Source: an uncultured Bacilli bacterium (GTDB lineage Bacteria; Bacillota_I; Bacilli_A; RF39; UBA660). From it: a stretch of 18,246 nt of DNA. Shown one piece after another: positions 1 through 7,821 of this stretch. The position numbers and the translations under genes were made by a program. The stretch spans positions 1 to 18,246 of the forward strand of contig CANRMU010000007.1 of assembly GCA_947631895.1 (NCBI GenBank), given 5' to 3'. Each line of letters starts with the position of its first letter. Position 1 is the stretch's first letter. The notes beneath the pieces were generated by a model, which was not told where the DNA came from, ran no database searches, and saw nothing but the letters and a program-made list of their open reading frames with translations.

Positions 1-191
1 TGCCATCACCCTTTGTATCTAATCTTATTCTATCACATATTTTAAAACTGTAGTAGTTTTTGGGAGTAAATCATACTGTAATATTAATGTAAATATTGAG
101 TTAAAATTATTTTTAGTGGATTGTAAAGGTATATCTTTAGCTAGAATAATTGAATATTATAAATTATTATCTTCTTAAATGTGGCATTATA
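1..191. other. Upstream non-coding stretch
   Basis: I see no supported gene here. The + strand has one stop-free run (23-178) without a usable start codon. On the - strand an ATG sits at 6-4, preceded by AAAGGGTG and by a TGATAGAAT extended -10 look-alike, so a divergent gene could begin just at the window edge; only two codons would be inside the window, so this is only a suggestion. Confidence 0.3.
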
Positions 192-200
192 TGATATAAT
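192..200 (+). promoter_or_regulatory. Extended -10 promoter of the metallophosphoesterase gene
   Basis: TGATATAAT is a perfect extended -10 box (TGnTATAAT), 23 nt before the chosen ATG. No good -35 box is seen, as is common for extended -10 promoters. Transcription would start near 207, which rules out the upstream TTG at 206 as the start codon. Confidence 0.6.
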
Positions 201-223
201 AAATCTTGAAAAGAGGCGAGATA

Positions 224-946
224 ATGATTTATATTACAGGTGATACTCACCGAGATTTTAATAGATTAAATAGTTTAGAATGCAATGAAAATGATATGAT
301 AATAGTCTTAGGTGATGCTGGTATTAATTATTTTCTTAATGAAGAAGATAAAAAATTTAAAGAATATTTAAAAGAATTTAAATTAAAAATATTTTGTATT
401 AGAGGTAATCATGAAGAACGTCCTGAAAATATAAGTACATATAAAGAAGTCAAAATGTTTAATGGCAAAGTATATATCGAAGAAGATTATCCAAATTTAA
501 TTTTTGCTAAAGATGGTGAAATTTATGATATTGATAATCAAAAAGTATTAGTTATCGGTGGAGCATATTCAATAGATAAAGACTACCGTCTTCTTTATGG
601 AGAAAGATGGTTTAAAGATGAACAGTTAAATGAAGATGAAATGAATAAAATTTTTAAGAAAGTAAAAAATAAACATTTTGATATTGTTTTATCTCATACT
701 TGCCCTTTTAAATATGAACCTGTTGAAGTATTTATGGCTGGCTTTGATCAATCAAAAGTAGATAAAAAAATGGAACATTTTCTAGATAAAATTGCAGAAA
801 ATATCGAATATAATAAGTGGTATTGTGGTCATTTTCATACTGAAAAACAAATTGCTAAATTAGAATTTATGTTTGAAAGAATTAAAGTATTTAACAAAGA
901 TGAATTCGCATCTAAATGTAATAATGATGGTTATGAAATATTCTAA
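224..946 (+). CDS. Calcineurin-like metallophosphoesterase
   Basis: Predicted cytosolic metal-dependent phosphoesterase of 240 residues; the substrate cannot be told from sequence. The full set of family motifs is visible: GDTH at residues 6-9, GD at 30-31, GNHE at 61-64, a lone His in LSHTCP near 158, and GHFH at 202-205. Together these form the two-metal site of the calcineurin-like fold. I chose ATG 224 rather than the in-frame TTG at 206 because AGAGG (211-215) lies 8 nt before it and because the promoter -10 box ends at 200. There is no signal peptide or membrane segment. It stands alone in front of a GNAT gene with 69 nt between them. Family assignment is secure; the physiological role is unknown. 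Confidence 0.88.
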   Translation: MIYITGDTHRDFNRLNSLECNENDMIIVLGDAGINYFLNEEDKKFKEYLKEFKLKIFCIRGNHEERPENISTYKEVKMFNGKVYIEEDYPNLIFAKDGEIYDIDNQKVLVIGGAYSIDKDYRLLYGERWFKDEQLNEDEMNKIFKKVKNKHFDIVLSHTCPFKYEPVEVFMAGFDQSKVDKKMEHFLDKIAENIEYNKWYCGHFHTEKQIAKLEFMFERIKVFNKDEFASKCNNDGYEIF

Positions 947-985
947 AGAATTATAAAATAATTTAGTTAATTCATAATTTAGTAG

Positions 986-991
986 TATAAT
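986..991 (+). promoter_or_regulatory. -10 box upstream of the GNAT gene
   Basis: A perfect TATAAT lies 24 nt before ATG 1016. The -35 region (around 963-968) is poor. This is weak evidence in such A+T-rich DNA, but the distance to the start matches the other promoters in the window. Confidence 0.35.
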
Positions 992-1015
992 TAAAAATAT
1001 AAATGAGGTATGTTA

Positions 1016-1504
1016 ATGAAAATAATTGAATATAATGAAACTTATATTGAAGAATTAAAAGATTTATTAGAGGAATTACAAGAATATATTGTATCTATTG
1101 ATCCATATCATTTTAATATTTTAAAAGATGATTATAAAGAAAAAATTTATCTAAAAGACATGGAAGAAGTAAAGAACAATGAAGGTAAAATTTATTTAGC
1201 TATTTATGAAGATAAAATAATAGGTTTAATTATTGGTGTTATAAGAAAAGCTGAAAACTCTTTTGATTATGAAAGATTACATAATATGGGAGAAGTTATT
1301 GAATTAATTGTAACTAAAAATAGTCGTAAAAAAAGAGTAGGCTATGAATTACTTAATAAAATGGAAGAATATTTTAAAGAAAAAAAATGCTATACAATTA
1401 ACATTGATGTTTTTGGCTATAATGAAATTGGTAAAAATTTTTATTTTAAAAACGGGTATCATAACCGAATGATGACAGTATCAAAGAAACTAAAGAATGA
1501 TTAA
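1016..1504 (+). CDS. GNAT-family N-acetyltransferase
   Basis: A 162-residue protein with the layout of Gcn5-related acetyltransferases, which move an acetyl group from acetyl-CoA to an amine. The middle strand and motif A region (residues 94-112, VIELIVTKNSRKKRVGYELL) and the C-terminal motif with IDVFGYNEIGKNFYFKNGY are typical. In the acetyl-CoA pyrophosphate loop the usual Q/R-x-x-G-x-G/A reads RKKRVG, so the first glycine is an arginine; the fold is still likely, but cofactor binding may differ. ATG 1016 is preferred to ATG 1010 because GAGG at 1005-1008 sits 7 nt before the former and only 1 nt before the latter. The acceptor substrate is not predictable. Confidence 0.8.
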   Translation: MKIIEYNETYIEELKDLLEELQEYIVSIDPYHFNILKDDYKEKIYLKDMEEVKNNEGKIYLAIYEDKIIGLIIGVIRKAENSFDYERLHNMGEVIELIVTKNSRKKRVGYELLNKMEEYFKEKKCYTINIDVFGYNEIGKNFYFKNGYHNRMMTVSKKLKND

Positions 1505-1523
1505 ATGCTCTTTAATTTTTTTT
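1491..1523 (+). terminator. Weak terminator overlapping the GNAT stop codon
   Basis: TAAAGA (1491-1496) can pair with TCTTTA (1509-1514), followed by a run of eight T (1516-1523). The stem is only 6 bp and A/T-rich with a 12-nt loop, so the call rests mainly on the T run and its position at the gene end. Confidence 0.35.
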
Positions 1524-1542
1524 AAGTTTTGTTCTTTTCTTA

Positions 1543-1571
1543 AAGACAAAGTTAGTTCTTTATGTTAAAAT
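1543..1571 (+). promoter_or_regulatory. Promoter of the parA operon
   Basis: AAGACA (1543-1548, 4 of 6 to TTGACA), a 17-bp spacer, and TAAAAT (1566-1571) preceded by TGT, giving an extended -10 box. The start codon of parA follows 33 nt later. Confidence 0.6.
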
Positions 1572-1604
1572 AAATTAGTACAGATTTATAAAAGGTGTGG
1601 TATT

Positions 1605-2390
1605 ATGGCAAAGATTATTTCATTAGTTAATCAAAAGGGTGGAGTAGGAAAAACAACAACAAGTATTAATCTTGCTGCCGCTTTAGGTAAAGAAGGTAAA
1701 AAAACGCTTTTAATTGATTTAGACCCTCAAGGTAATTCTTCAAATGGTCTAGGTTTAAATAGTAATGATTTTGAATATGATGCGTATGATGTTATAACTA
1801 ATGCATGTAATGTTAAAGATGCAATTGTTAAAACAAAATTTAAAAATTTATCAATTCTTCCATCAACTATTAACTTAGCTGGTATTGATGTCGAATTTGT
1901 AAAAAAAATGTTAGAGGATAATTCTTTTAAGCAAAATGAACAATTAAAAAATGCAATTGAAGAAATAAAATCTCTATATGATTATATAATAATTGATTGT
2001 CAACCATCTTTAGGTATTTCAACTATGAATGCCTTAGTTGCAAGCGATTCAGTTATTATCCCTGTTCAATGTGAATATTATGCTTTAGAAGGAATTACCC
2101 AATTACTTAATTCCATTATTTTAGTGCAAAATAATATGAATCCTAATTTAAGAATCGAAGGAGTTTTACTTACAATGCTAGATGGCAGGACTAATATTGG
2201 TTTAGAAATAATTGAAGAAGTACGTAAATGTTTTAAAACTCTAGTTTTTAACACTATTATTCCCCGTTTAGTTCGTTTAGTAGAAGCGCCATCTCATGGT
2301 AAACCAATTAGTGATTATGATCCAACTTCAAGAGCTACGTTAGCCTATGAAAATTTAGCAAAGGAAGTGATTAGTAGAAATGGAAACTAA
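1605..2390 (+). CDS. parA: Chromosome partitioning ATPase ParA (Soj)
   Basis: ParA/Soj is a dimerising ATPase that binds DNA non-specifically when bound to ATP and works with ParB in origin segregation and in control of replication start. All signature elements are present in 261 residues: deviant Walker A KGGVGKTT at 11-18, the A' motif LLIDLDPQGN around 35-44, and Walker B IIIDCQPSLG at 128-137. The last has Gln where most relatives have Pro (DCPPSLG). AAAGGTG (1591-1597) lies 7-8 nt before the ATG. The 3' end overlaps parB by 11 nt, so the two are cotranscribed and probably translationally coupled. Length fits chromosomal Soj (about 250-260), which, together with ychF downstream, favours a chromosomal rather than plasmid copy. 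Confidence 0.95.
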   Translation: MAKIISLVNQKGGVGKTTTSINLAAALGKEGKKTLLIDLDPQGNSSNGLGLNSNDFEYDAYDVITNACNVKDAIVKTKFKNLSILPSTINLAGIDVEFVKKMLEDNSFKQNEQLKNAIEEIKSLYDYIIIDCQPSLGISTMNALVASDSVIIPVQCEYYALEGITQLLNSIILVQNNMNPNLRIEGVLLTMLDGRTNIGLEIIEEVRKCFKTLVFNTIIPRLVRLVEAPSHGKPISDYDPTSRATLAYENLAKEVISRNGN

Positions 2391-3267
2391 AAGAAAGGCT
2401 TTAGGAAAAGGGCTTGAACAATTATTTTCAAATGAAGTAATTAACTTTCAAAATTATACTAAAGAAATAGTTGACAATGCTAAATCATCTGATATTTTAG
2501 AAATTCCTTTAAATGAAATAAGAAGTAATCCTTATCAACCAAGAAAAAACTTTAATGAAGAAACAATTAAAGAATTATCAGATTCAATTAAAGAACATGG
2601 AATTATCGAACCAATTATAGTTAAAAAAAGTATTAAAGGTTATGAACTTGTAGCTGGTGAAAGAAGATGCAAAGCTGCTAAAGAAGCTGGCTTAGAAAAA
2701 ATTCCTGCCGTTATAAAAGATTTTAGTGACCAAGAAATGATGGAAGTTGCTTTAATTGAAAATATTCAAAGAGAAGATTTAAATCCCATTGAAGAAGCAG
2801 TTGCCTATCAAAATATAATTAAACTAAGTAATTTAACTCAAGATGAATTTGCTAAAAAATTTGGTAAAAGCCGTAGTTATGTCACTAATTTATTAGGTTT
2901 ACTAAATTTACCAGAAGAAACTAGAAAATTAGTTATATCTAAAGAACTTAGCATGAGCCATGCTAGAAGTTTAAGCAAATTAGATGATGATGACCTAATA
3001 AATACCTTAGCAAATAAAGTTGTCAAAGAAGGCATGAGTGTTAGAACCCTTGAAAATTTAATTAATGCTCAAGAACTTCCCAAAAAACAAAAACAAGAAC
3101 GTGATACTACCAAAAATATTCGTAATTCCATTTATGAAAAATTATTAAGAGAAAAAGTGGGTACTAAAGTTAAAATATCTCCTAAAAAGATTGAAATACC
3201 TTATAGTGATGAAGAAGATTTAACCCAAATACTGGAATCTTTAGGAATTAGAATTGAGGAAATTTAA
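2380..3267 (+). CDS. parB: Chromosome partitioning protein ParB (Spo0J)
   Basis: ParB/Spo0J is a CTP-dependent clamp that loads on parS sites near the origin and recruits SMC; its N-terminal tail stimulates ParA. The 295-residue protein has the N-terminal KALGKGLEQLF segment (residues 6-16) that contacts ParA, the RSNPYQPR motif (48-55), the CTP-binding box GERR (93-96), ENIQRED (127-133), a helix-turn-helix around 152-172, and a C-terminal dimerisation region. AAGGAAG (2361-2367) lies 12 nt before the ATG, somewhat far, in line with coupling to parA, which it overlaps. I saw no TGTTTCACGTGAAACA-type parS site in the window. Noc is a paralogue with the same fold, but the pairing with parA favours Spo0J. 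Confidence 0.95.
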   Translation: METKRKALGKGLEQLFSNEVINFQNYTKEIVDNAKSSDILEIPLNEIRSNPYQPRKNFNEETIKELSDSIKEHGIIEPIIVKKSIKGYELVAGERRCKAAKEAGLEKIPAVIKDFSDQEMMEVALIENIQREDLNPIEEAVAYQNIIKLSNLTQDEFAKKFGKSRSYVTNLLGLLNLPEETRKLVISKELSMSHARSLSKLDDDDLINTLANKVVKEGMSVRTLENLINAQELPKKQKQERDTTKNIRNSIYEKLLREKVGTKVKISPKKIEIPYSDEEDLTQILESLGIRIEEI

Positions 3268-4076
3268 TGAATAAGTTTTTGGAAATGTTATTTAAAAAAG
3301 AAATTATTGGACCCGTAATTATTGTTGCTGTAGGTTTTTTTCTTCATAAAATAATTAAAGTTATTGTTGAGAAAATTTTTATTCATGGCAAGAATACTTA
3401 TGAACAAAAGAAAAGAAAAACGATTGTTAATTTAACTAATAATGTAATTAAATTTTTCTTATATGCTATTATGTTAATAATGATTTTAGATATTTATGGC
3501 ATTGATACTAGAAGCTTTATTGCTTCATTAGGAATTGCTGGTGTTGTAATTGGCTTAGCCTTACAAGAAACTGCTCAAGATTTTATAAGTGGAATAGCAA
3601 TTATTACCGATAACTACTATGTTGTAGGCGATTTAGTAACTATTAATAATTTCACTGGTGAAGTAATTGAACTAAGTTTAAAAAGTACGAAGATTAAAAG
3701 TATTAGTGGAGAAGTTTTAGTAATTGCTAATCACAATATCACCACAGTTATTAACCTTAGTCAAGAACGTGCTGGTATTAAAGTTGATGTTCCAACCTCT
3801 TATGAAGATAACTCCGATAAAGTCGAAAAAGTTTTAAAACAAGTTGTTGAACAAGCCAAGAAAATTCCTAATGTTTATCCCGATAGTAAATATTTAGGCA
3901 TGGAAGAATTTAAAGATTCAGCCATAACATATTCATTTGTCATTTTTTGCAAACAAAGTGAACGTTTTGATATAAAAAGAAGAATTTTAAAATTAGTTAA
4001 AGAATTTTATGAACAAGAAAATCTTAAAATTCCTTATAATCAAATTGAGGTGCATAATGGAAAAGATATTGTATAA
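3267..4076 (+). CDS. Small-conductance mechanosensitive channel, MscS family
   Basis: A 269-residue membrane channel that opens under membrane tension to release solutes after osmotic downshock. Three membrane helices are visible (about 14-34, 58-78 and 84-115). The third is the pore helix, with the Gly/Ala-rich SLGIAGVVIGLALQETAQDF pattern diagnostic of MscS. It is followed by the beta domain (GDLVTINNFTGEVIEL, 121-136) and an alpha/beta vestibule. The start ATG overlaps the parB stop by one base (TAATG), with GAGGA at 3256-3260, so it is translated in the parAB operon. The size is that of the compact YkuT-like channels found in Firmicutes. A YkuT-type name would be a guess; the family is secure. 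Confidence 0.93.
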   Translation: MNKFLEMLFKKEIIGPVIIVAVGFFLHKIIKVIVEKIFIHGKNTYEQKKRKTIVNLTNNVIKFFLYAIMLIMILDIYGIDTRSFIASLGIAGVVIGLALQETAQDFISGIAIITDNYYVVGDLVTINNFTGEVIELSLKSTKIKSISGEVLVIANHNITTVINLSQERAGIKVDVPTSYEDNSDKVEKVLKQVVEQAKKIPNVYPDSKYLGMEEFKDSAITYSFVIFCKQSERFDIKRRILKLVKEFYEQENLKIPYNQIEVHNGKDIV

Positions 4077-4269
4077 TTTAAATGACCATGTTATTATGAA
4101 AAAGCCTCATGCTTGTAAAACTAATGAATGGATTATTACAAGAGTTGGGGTCGATATTAAATTAAAATGTCTTTATTGTGGACATGAAATTATGATGGAC
4201 CGTTTAGAATTTGAACGTAAATTAAAAAAGGTAATTGGTGATATAAATGAAACAAAAATTGAAAAGTAA
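4057..4269 (+). CDS. DUF951 family small zinc-ribbon-like protein
   Basis: A 70-residue protein of a conserved Firmicutes family (DUF951) with no established function. The family pattern is clear: HVIMKKPHACKTNEW, then TRVGVDIKLKCLYCGHEIMMDR, then an FERKLKK tail. Cys 20 and the CLYCGH pair, with nearby His, suggest a metal-binding zinc-ribbon-like fold; that is inference. The start is ATG 4057, with TGAGGTG at 4046-4052; the frame stays open upstream to 4009, but that part lies inside mscS. It overlaps mscS by 20 nt and the transporter gene by 23 nt. Placement just ahead of ychF is typical for this family in Gram-positive genomes, though here a transporter gene has come between them. Confidence 0.88.
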   Translation: MEKILYNLNDHVIMKKPHACKTNEWIITRVGVDIKLKCLYCGHEIMMDRLEFERKLKKVIGDINETKIEK

Positions 4270-5785
4270 ATTAACCCTTCATCCGATTATGACTTACTTA
4301 ATATTAGTAGGTATAATCATTGTGATAAGTGGAATTTTATCCTTTATTGGTATTGCATCAACTACATATAAGATTAATGCTAATACCTTAGAATATACTC
4401 AAAGTCTTTTAAGCGTAAAATCTTTATTTAACTTGACGGGTATTAGATATATTTTTAGTTCAACTGTATCTAATTTTATGAACTTTGCCCCTTTAAGTAG
4501 TTTTATAATTATCTTAATTGGCTTTGGCGTCATGGAAAAAAGTGGTTTTTTAAAAACCGCTGTAGCCGTTATAACTAAAAAGATGAAAAGAAATACCGTA
4601 ACCTTTTTAATTGTTTTCTTAAGTGTTGCTTTAAGTATTATGGGAGATTTATCTTATATAGTAATGCTTCCTTTAAGTGCTTGTATTTTTAAATATGGAA
4701 GACGAAATCCTAAAATTGGTTTGATTGCTTCTTTTGCTGGACTTTCTTGTGGTCAAGGATTATCAGCAATTTTTACAAGTGTGGACTCATCACTTTTAAC
4801 TGAAACCTCACTTGCCGCAAGAATTATTGACCCATCATATCGCCTTGCAACCATTAGTTCCATCTTTATCATGGCTGTGGCAGTAGTATTAGTTTCTATA
4901 GCAATTACTTGGATTACCGAGAAAAAAGTTGCTAATAAAATTGGTAAATATCAAATACCTGAAGAAGATAAAGAAGATATTTTAGTAACAAGAAAAGAAA
5001 TAAGGGGTTTTATCTTTTCTGTTGGGGCAGCAATTTTATATATTTTAATTTTCTTATATAACATTATTCCGGGACTTCCTTTTTCTGGAGCTTTACTAGA
5101 TAATACCCAAGGATTTTTTATCGATAAACTATTTAGTTACAATTCCTTCTTTTCTAACGGGTTTGTCTTTGTCGTAACTATTTTCTTTATTATCTTAGGA
5201 TTATTTTATGGAATCGGTTCAAAAACTATTAAAAATCATCAAGACTTTATTGATACTTTAGGCCATTCTCTAGATGGAACAGGAAAAACTTTAGTATTAA
5301 TTTTCTTTGCTTCTTTATTTATAAGCTTATTTAAAGAAACAAATATTGGTTCAGTTATTGTATCATCATTAGCTAATTTATTTAGTAGTTTAAATTTTTC
5401 AGGATTACCTTTAGTAATTTTGTTATTCTTAATTAGTGCTCTAGCAACATTCTTTGTCCCAACCTCAGTTACTAAATGGTCAATCTTAGCTCCTGTTGTT
5501 GTGCCCGTTATGATGAATGCTGGAATATCTCCAGAATTTTCGCAAGTAATATTCCGTTTTGGTGAATCATCTGTAATGGGTCTAACACCATTAATGGCTT
5601 ACTTTGTCATTTACTTAGCTATGCTAAACAAATATCACGATAAAGATAATGCCATTCCTTTAATGGAAGCCTTACGTTATCAAATACCATATTGTATTGT
5701 TACATTTCTTGTTTTATTAACCTTAATAATTTTATGGTATGTTATTGGTCTTCCTCTTGGTATTAATGGTGCTATAGTGTTATAA
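4247..5785 (+). CDS. AbgT-family transporter (p-aminobenzoyl-glutamate / antimetabolite type)
   Basis: A 512-residue polytopic membrane protein of the AbgT family. Characterised members (AbgT, YdaH, MtrF) carry p-aminobenzoyl-glutamate inward or export p-aminobenzoate and sulphonamide-like compounds; direction cannot be inferred here. Diagnostic parts are IGFGVMEKSGFL (91-102), the DPSYRL...TWITEKKV segment (195-228), and the C-terminal signature beginning PTSVTKWSILAP (405-416) and continuing SPEFSQVIFRFGESSVM and TPLMAYF. The family's usual D in RxGDS is E here (FGESS). The start at 4247 keeps the conserved KLTLHP lead-in to the first helix; the next ATG would remove it. It overlaps DUF951 by 23 nt, which implies coupling. 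Its presence between DUF951 and ychF is unusual. Confidence 0.87.
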   Translation: MKQKLKSKLTLHPIMTYLILVGIIIVISGILSFIGIASTTYKINANTLEYTQSLLSVKSLFNLTGIRYIFSSTVSNFMNFAPLSSFIIILIGFGVMEKSGFLKTAVAVITKKMKRNTVTFLIVFLSVALSIMGDLSYIVMLPLSACIFKYGRRNPKIGLIASFAGLSCGQGLSAIFTSVDSSLLTETSLAARIIDPSYRLATISSIFIMAVAVVLVSIAITWITEKKVANKIGKYQIPEEDKEDILVTRKEIRGFIFSVGAAILYILIFLYNIIPGLPFSGALLDNTQGFFIDKLFSYNSFFSNGFVFVVTIFFIILGLFYGIGSKTIKNHQDFIDTLGHSLDGTGKTLVLIFFASLFISLFKETNIGSVIVSSLANLFSSLNFSGLPLVILLFLISALATFFVPTSVTKWSILAPVVVPVMMNAGISPEFSQVIFRFGESSVMGLTPLMAYFVIYLAMLNKYHDKDNAIPLMEALRYQIPYCIVTFLVLLTLIILWYVIGLPLGINGAIVL

Positions 5786-5786
5786 T
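5757..5786 (+). promoter_or_regulatory. Possible internal promoter for ychF
   Basis: TTGGTA (5757-5762), an 18-bp spacer, then TGTTATAAT, a perfect extended -10 box lying on the transporter stop codon. Transcription would begin around 5793, right at the ychF Shine-Dalgarno, which is very short for a leader. It may add to read-through from the parA promoter. Confidence 0.35.
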
Positions 5787-5807
5787 TTAAAAGAAAGGTG
5801 TGGTCAT

Positions 5808-6911
5808 ATGTCTTTAAAAGCGGGGATTATTGGTTTACCAAATGTTGGAAAGTCAACTTTATTTAATGCCATTACTAAAAAGCATATCCTAGCGGCTAAT
5901 TATCCTTTTGCCACTATTGAACCAAATGTTGGCGTGGTAACCGTACCAGATAGTCGTCTAGAATTTTTAGAAAATTTATATGTTCCTAAAAATACCGTTC
6001 CAACCTCATTTGAATTTACCGATATTGCAGGTTTAGTAAAAGGAGCTAGTCAAGGTGAAGGCCTAGGTAATAAATTTTTATCACATATTAGGGAAGTTGA
6101 TGCCATTGTTGAAGTAGTAAGATGTTTTCAAGATGAAAATATTATTCATGTTGCAGGCGGTGTTGATCCAATTAGAGATATTGAAATTATTAACGTTGAA
6201 TTAATACTAGCAGATTTAGAAATCATTTTAAATCGTATTAGTAAAATCGAAAAAAAAGCAACAACAACGAAAGATAAAGAATCATTATTAGAATTAGGAG
6301 CTTTACAAAAATGCCAAAAATCTTTAGAGCAAAATATTCCAATTAGATTAATAAAAGATTTAACTGAAGATGAACAACTAGCAATTAAAAGTTTTAATTT
6401 TATAACTGCTAAACCGATAATTTATGTAGCTAATGTTAATGAAGAAGCAGCTGTTATAGGCGAGAATGAATATGTGAGTAAAGTTAAAAGTTATGCTAGT
6501 AATGAGAATTCTAGTGTAATTGTTATGTGTGCTAAAATGGAAAGTGAATTAGCCGAATTAGAAGAAAGTGAAAAGAAAAACTTCTTAAAAGAATTAGGTA
6601 TTAATTACAGTGGTTTAGATAAATTAATCTTTGCAACTTATGATTTACTGGGACTTGAAACATTTTTTACCGTTGGTAAAGATGAATGTCGAGCATGGAC
6701 ATTCAAAAAAGGAATGGTTGCCAAAAAATGTGCTGGCCTAATTCATTCTGATATTGAAAGAGGATTTATCAAAGCGGAAATTATGAAATATAGTGATTTA
6801 GAAGAATTAAAAGATGATAAAAAAGTTCAAGAAGCTGGTAAGCTTTACTTAGAAGGTAAAGATTATGTAATGCAAGATGGTGACATTGTATATTTTCGTT
6901 TTAATGTTTAA
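5808..6911 (+). CDS. ychF: Redox- and ribosome-associated ATPase YchF (OLA1 type)
   Basis: YchF is an almost universal Obg-related P-loop protein that prefers ATP over GTP, binds ribosomes and influences translation start choice and stress responses. In 367 residues (about 363 in E. coli) the motifs are G1 GLPNVGKS at 9-16, G3 DIAGLVKGAS at 72-81, and NVNE at 209-212 in place of the NKxD of true GTPases, which explains the ATP preference. A coiled-coil insertion (about 130-170) and a C-terminal TGS domain ending in YFRFNV follow. AAGAAAGGTG (5791-5800) lies 7 nt before the ATG; the same AAAGGTGTGG sequence precedes parA. The gap to the transporter gene is 22 nt. Confidence 0.97.
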   Translation: MSLKAGIIGLPNVGKSTLFNAITKKHILAANYPFATIEPNVGVVTVPDSRLEFLENLYVPKNTVPTSFEFTDIAGLVKGASQGEGLGNKFLSHIREVDAIVEVVRCFQDENIIHVAGGVDPIRDIEIINVELILADLEIILNRISKIEKKATTTKDKESLLELGALQKCQKSLEQNIPIRLIKDLTEDEQLAIKSFNFITAKPIIYVANVNEEAAVIGENEYVSKVKSYASNENSSVIVMCAKMESELAELEESEKKNFLKELGINYSGLDKLIFATYDLLGLETFFTVGKDECRAWTFKKGMVAKKCAGLIHSDIERGFIKAEIMKYSDLEELKDDKKVQEAGKLYLEGKDYVMQDGDIVYFRFNV

Positions 6912-6926
6912 AAATAGAGGTGTGAG

Positions 6927-7646
6927 ATGTTTTGGATTAGTTTATTAGTCGCAGTTTTTTTAGGACTTGAATGTTATAGTTTATATCAAAAAAAATTAAA
7001 GAAAACTAGTATAAGATTTGCTATCTTAACAATTATTTATCTAGTTATTAACATTTTAATGCTTTATAAAAGTTTAAAAGTAGAGTATTCATCAATCATC
7101 TATTTAATGGATGCTTTAACAAATAATCCAATTGTAACTATTTTATGGATACTAATTAATATTGCTTTATATTTGTATCTTGCCAAAGAAATGCTTCTAC
7201 TTCGTAAAAAACACAAGCAAAACAAAAAGATATTATTAGGAGTATTAATTTCCTATTTAATTTATGATATCTTACTAATCTTTGTTTTATTCCATAACAT
7301 TATGGTTTATATTTTCTTAATTCTATTAATTAGTTTAATTGTCTTAACTGCTAAAAGTTATTTAAAATCTCATCAAAATTACTTAATTATTATTTTTCTG
7401 ATTTTAAGTTTATTTACATATTATTCCTACTTTACTTATGGAGGTTCAGCTAGACTTCAAATAGCCATGATGGGTTACCCTTTTAGTGCCTATCAAACGG
7501 GTTTAGAAGAATTAACTCATTTAAAAGAAAAAAATGTTCGACAATTTTATCCTATCAAAAATATCCCAGTTGAAAGCGGAGATATGGGTATTGTTTTAGT
7601 TAAAAATCATATTATTATTAAAATTGGTAAATATATAGGCTTTTAA
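6927..7646 (+). CDS. Polytopic membrane protein, unknown function
   Basis: I do not recognise this 239-residue protein. Six hydrophobic segments are visible (about 3-20, 29-47, 68-86, 101-122, 124-142, 151-170), followed by a soluble tail of roughly 65 residues (SARLQIAMMGYPFSAY...). Basic loops such as LLRKKHKQNKK (91-101) lie between helices 3 and 4. The start is supported by AGAGG (6916-6920), 6 nt before the ATG. It begins 15 nt after ychF and ends inside a terminator, so it is the last gene of the parA run. No catalytic motif is evident; it may be lineage-specific. Confidence 0.7.
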   Translation: MFWISLLVAVFLGLECYSLYQKKLKKTSIRFAILTIIYLVINILMLYKSLKVEYSSIIYLMDALTNNPIVTILWILINIALYLYLAKEMLLLRKKHKQNKKILLGVLISYLIYDILLIFVLFHNIMVYIFLILLISLIVLTAKSYLKSHQNYLIIIFLILSLFTYYSYFTYGGSARLQIAMMGYPFSAYQTGLEELTHLKEKNVRQFYPIKNIPVESGDMGIVLVKNHIIIKIGKYIGF

Positions 7647-7664
7647 TAAGCCTTTTTATTTTTA
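7637..7664 (+). terminator. Terminator ending the parA-ychF run
   Basis: AGGCTT (7637-7642) pairs with AAGCCT (7648-7653) around a 5-nt loop that contains the stop codon of the membrane protein gene, followed by TTTTATTTTT. It separates the housekeeping run from the accessory region. Confidence 0.82.
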
Positions 7665-7716
7665 TAAAAAATGTAGAATTATTATTAAAAAAATAGTTAA
7701 AAATTTACGGTTTGTT

Positions 7717-7796
7717 TTCTAAAAATGTGATTTTTAAAGCAAAAAAGCCTTCTAAAAATGTGATTTTAGATGTTGATTTTCTTTCTAAAAATGTGA
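7717..7796 (+). repeat. Repeat array A: three 14-bp units, 33-bp period
   Basis: TTCTAAAAATGTGA (type 1) occurs exactly at 7717-7730, 7750-7763 and 7783-7796. The starts are 33 bp apart, which puts the units on about the same face of the helix. The 19-bp gaps differ from each other. The last unit ends 25 nt before the ATG of the first ATPase and supplies the TGA of its extended -10 box. A degenerate copy may lie near 7664-7677. The units are not palindromic. Confidence 0.85.
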
Positions 7797-7802
7797 TAAT
7801 AT
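7773..7802 (+). promoter_or_regulatory. Candidate promoter of the first ATPase gene, overlapping repeat array A
   Basis: TTGATT (7773-7778), an 18-bp spacer and TGATAATAT (7794-7802), an extended -10 box. The TGA is the end of the third repeat unit, so anything that binds the repeats would cover the promoter. Confidence 0.5.
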
Positions 7803-7821
7803 TATTTAGGAGAGTGATATT

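Noticed and set aside
23..178. Stop-free frame of about 52 codons upstream of the metallophosphoesterase
   Set aside because: It has no usable start codon or ribosome binding site and begins right after a stop; this can occur by chance.
1605..3267. parS site near parAB
   Set aside because: No TGTTTCACGTGAAACA or close variant, nor any CACGTG core, was seen when reading through; parS may lie outside the window.
4009..4056. Longer DUF951 protein starting at 4009
   Set aside because: The extra residues are the mscS coding sequence in another frame, and TGAGGTG directly precedes ATG 4057 at the family's normal N-terminus.
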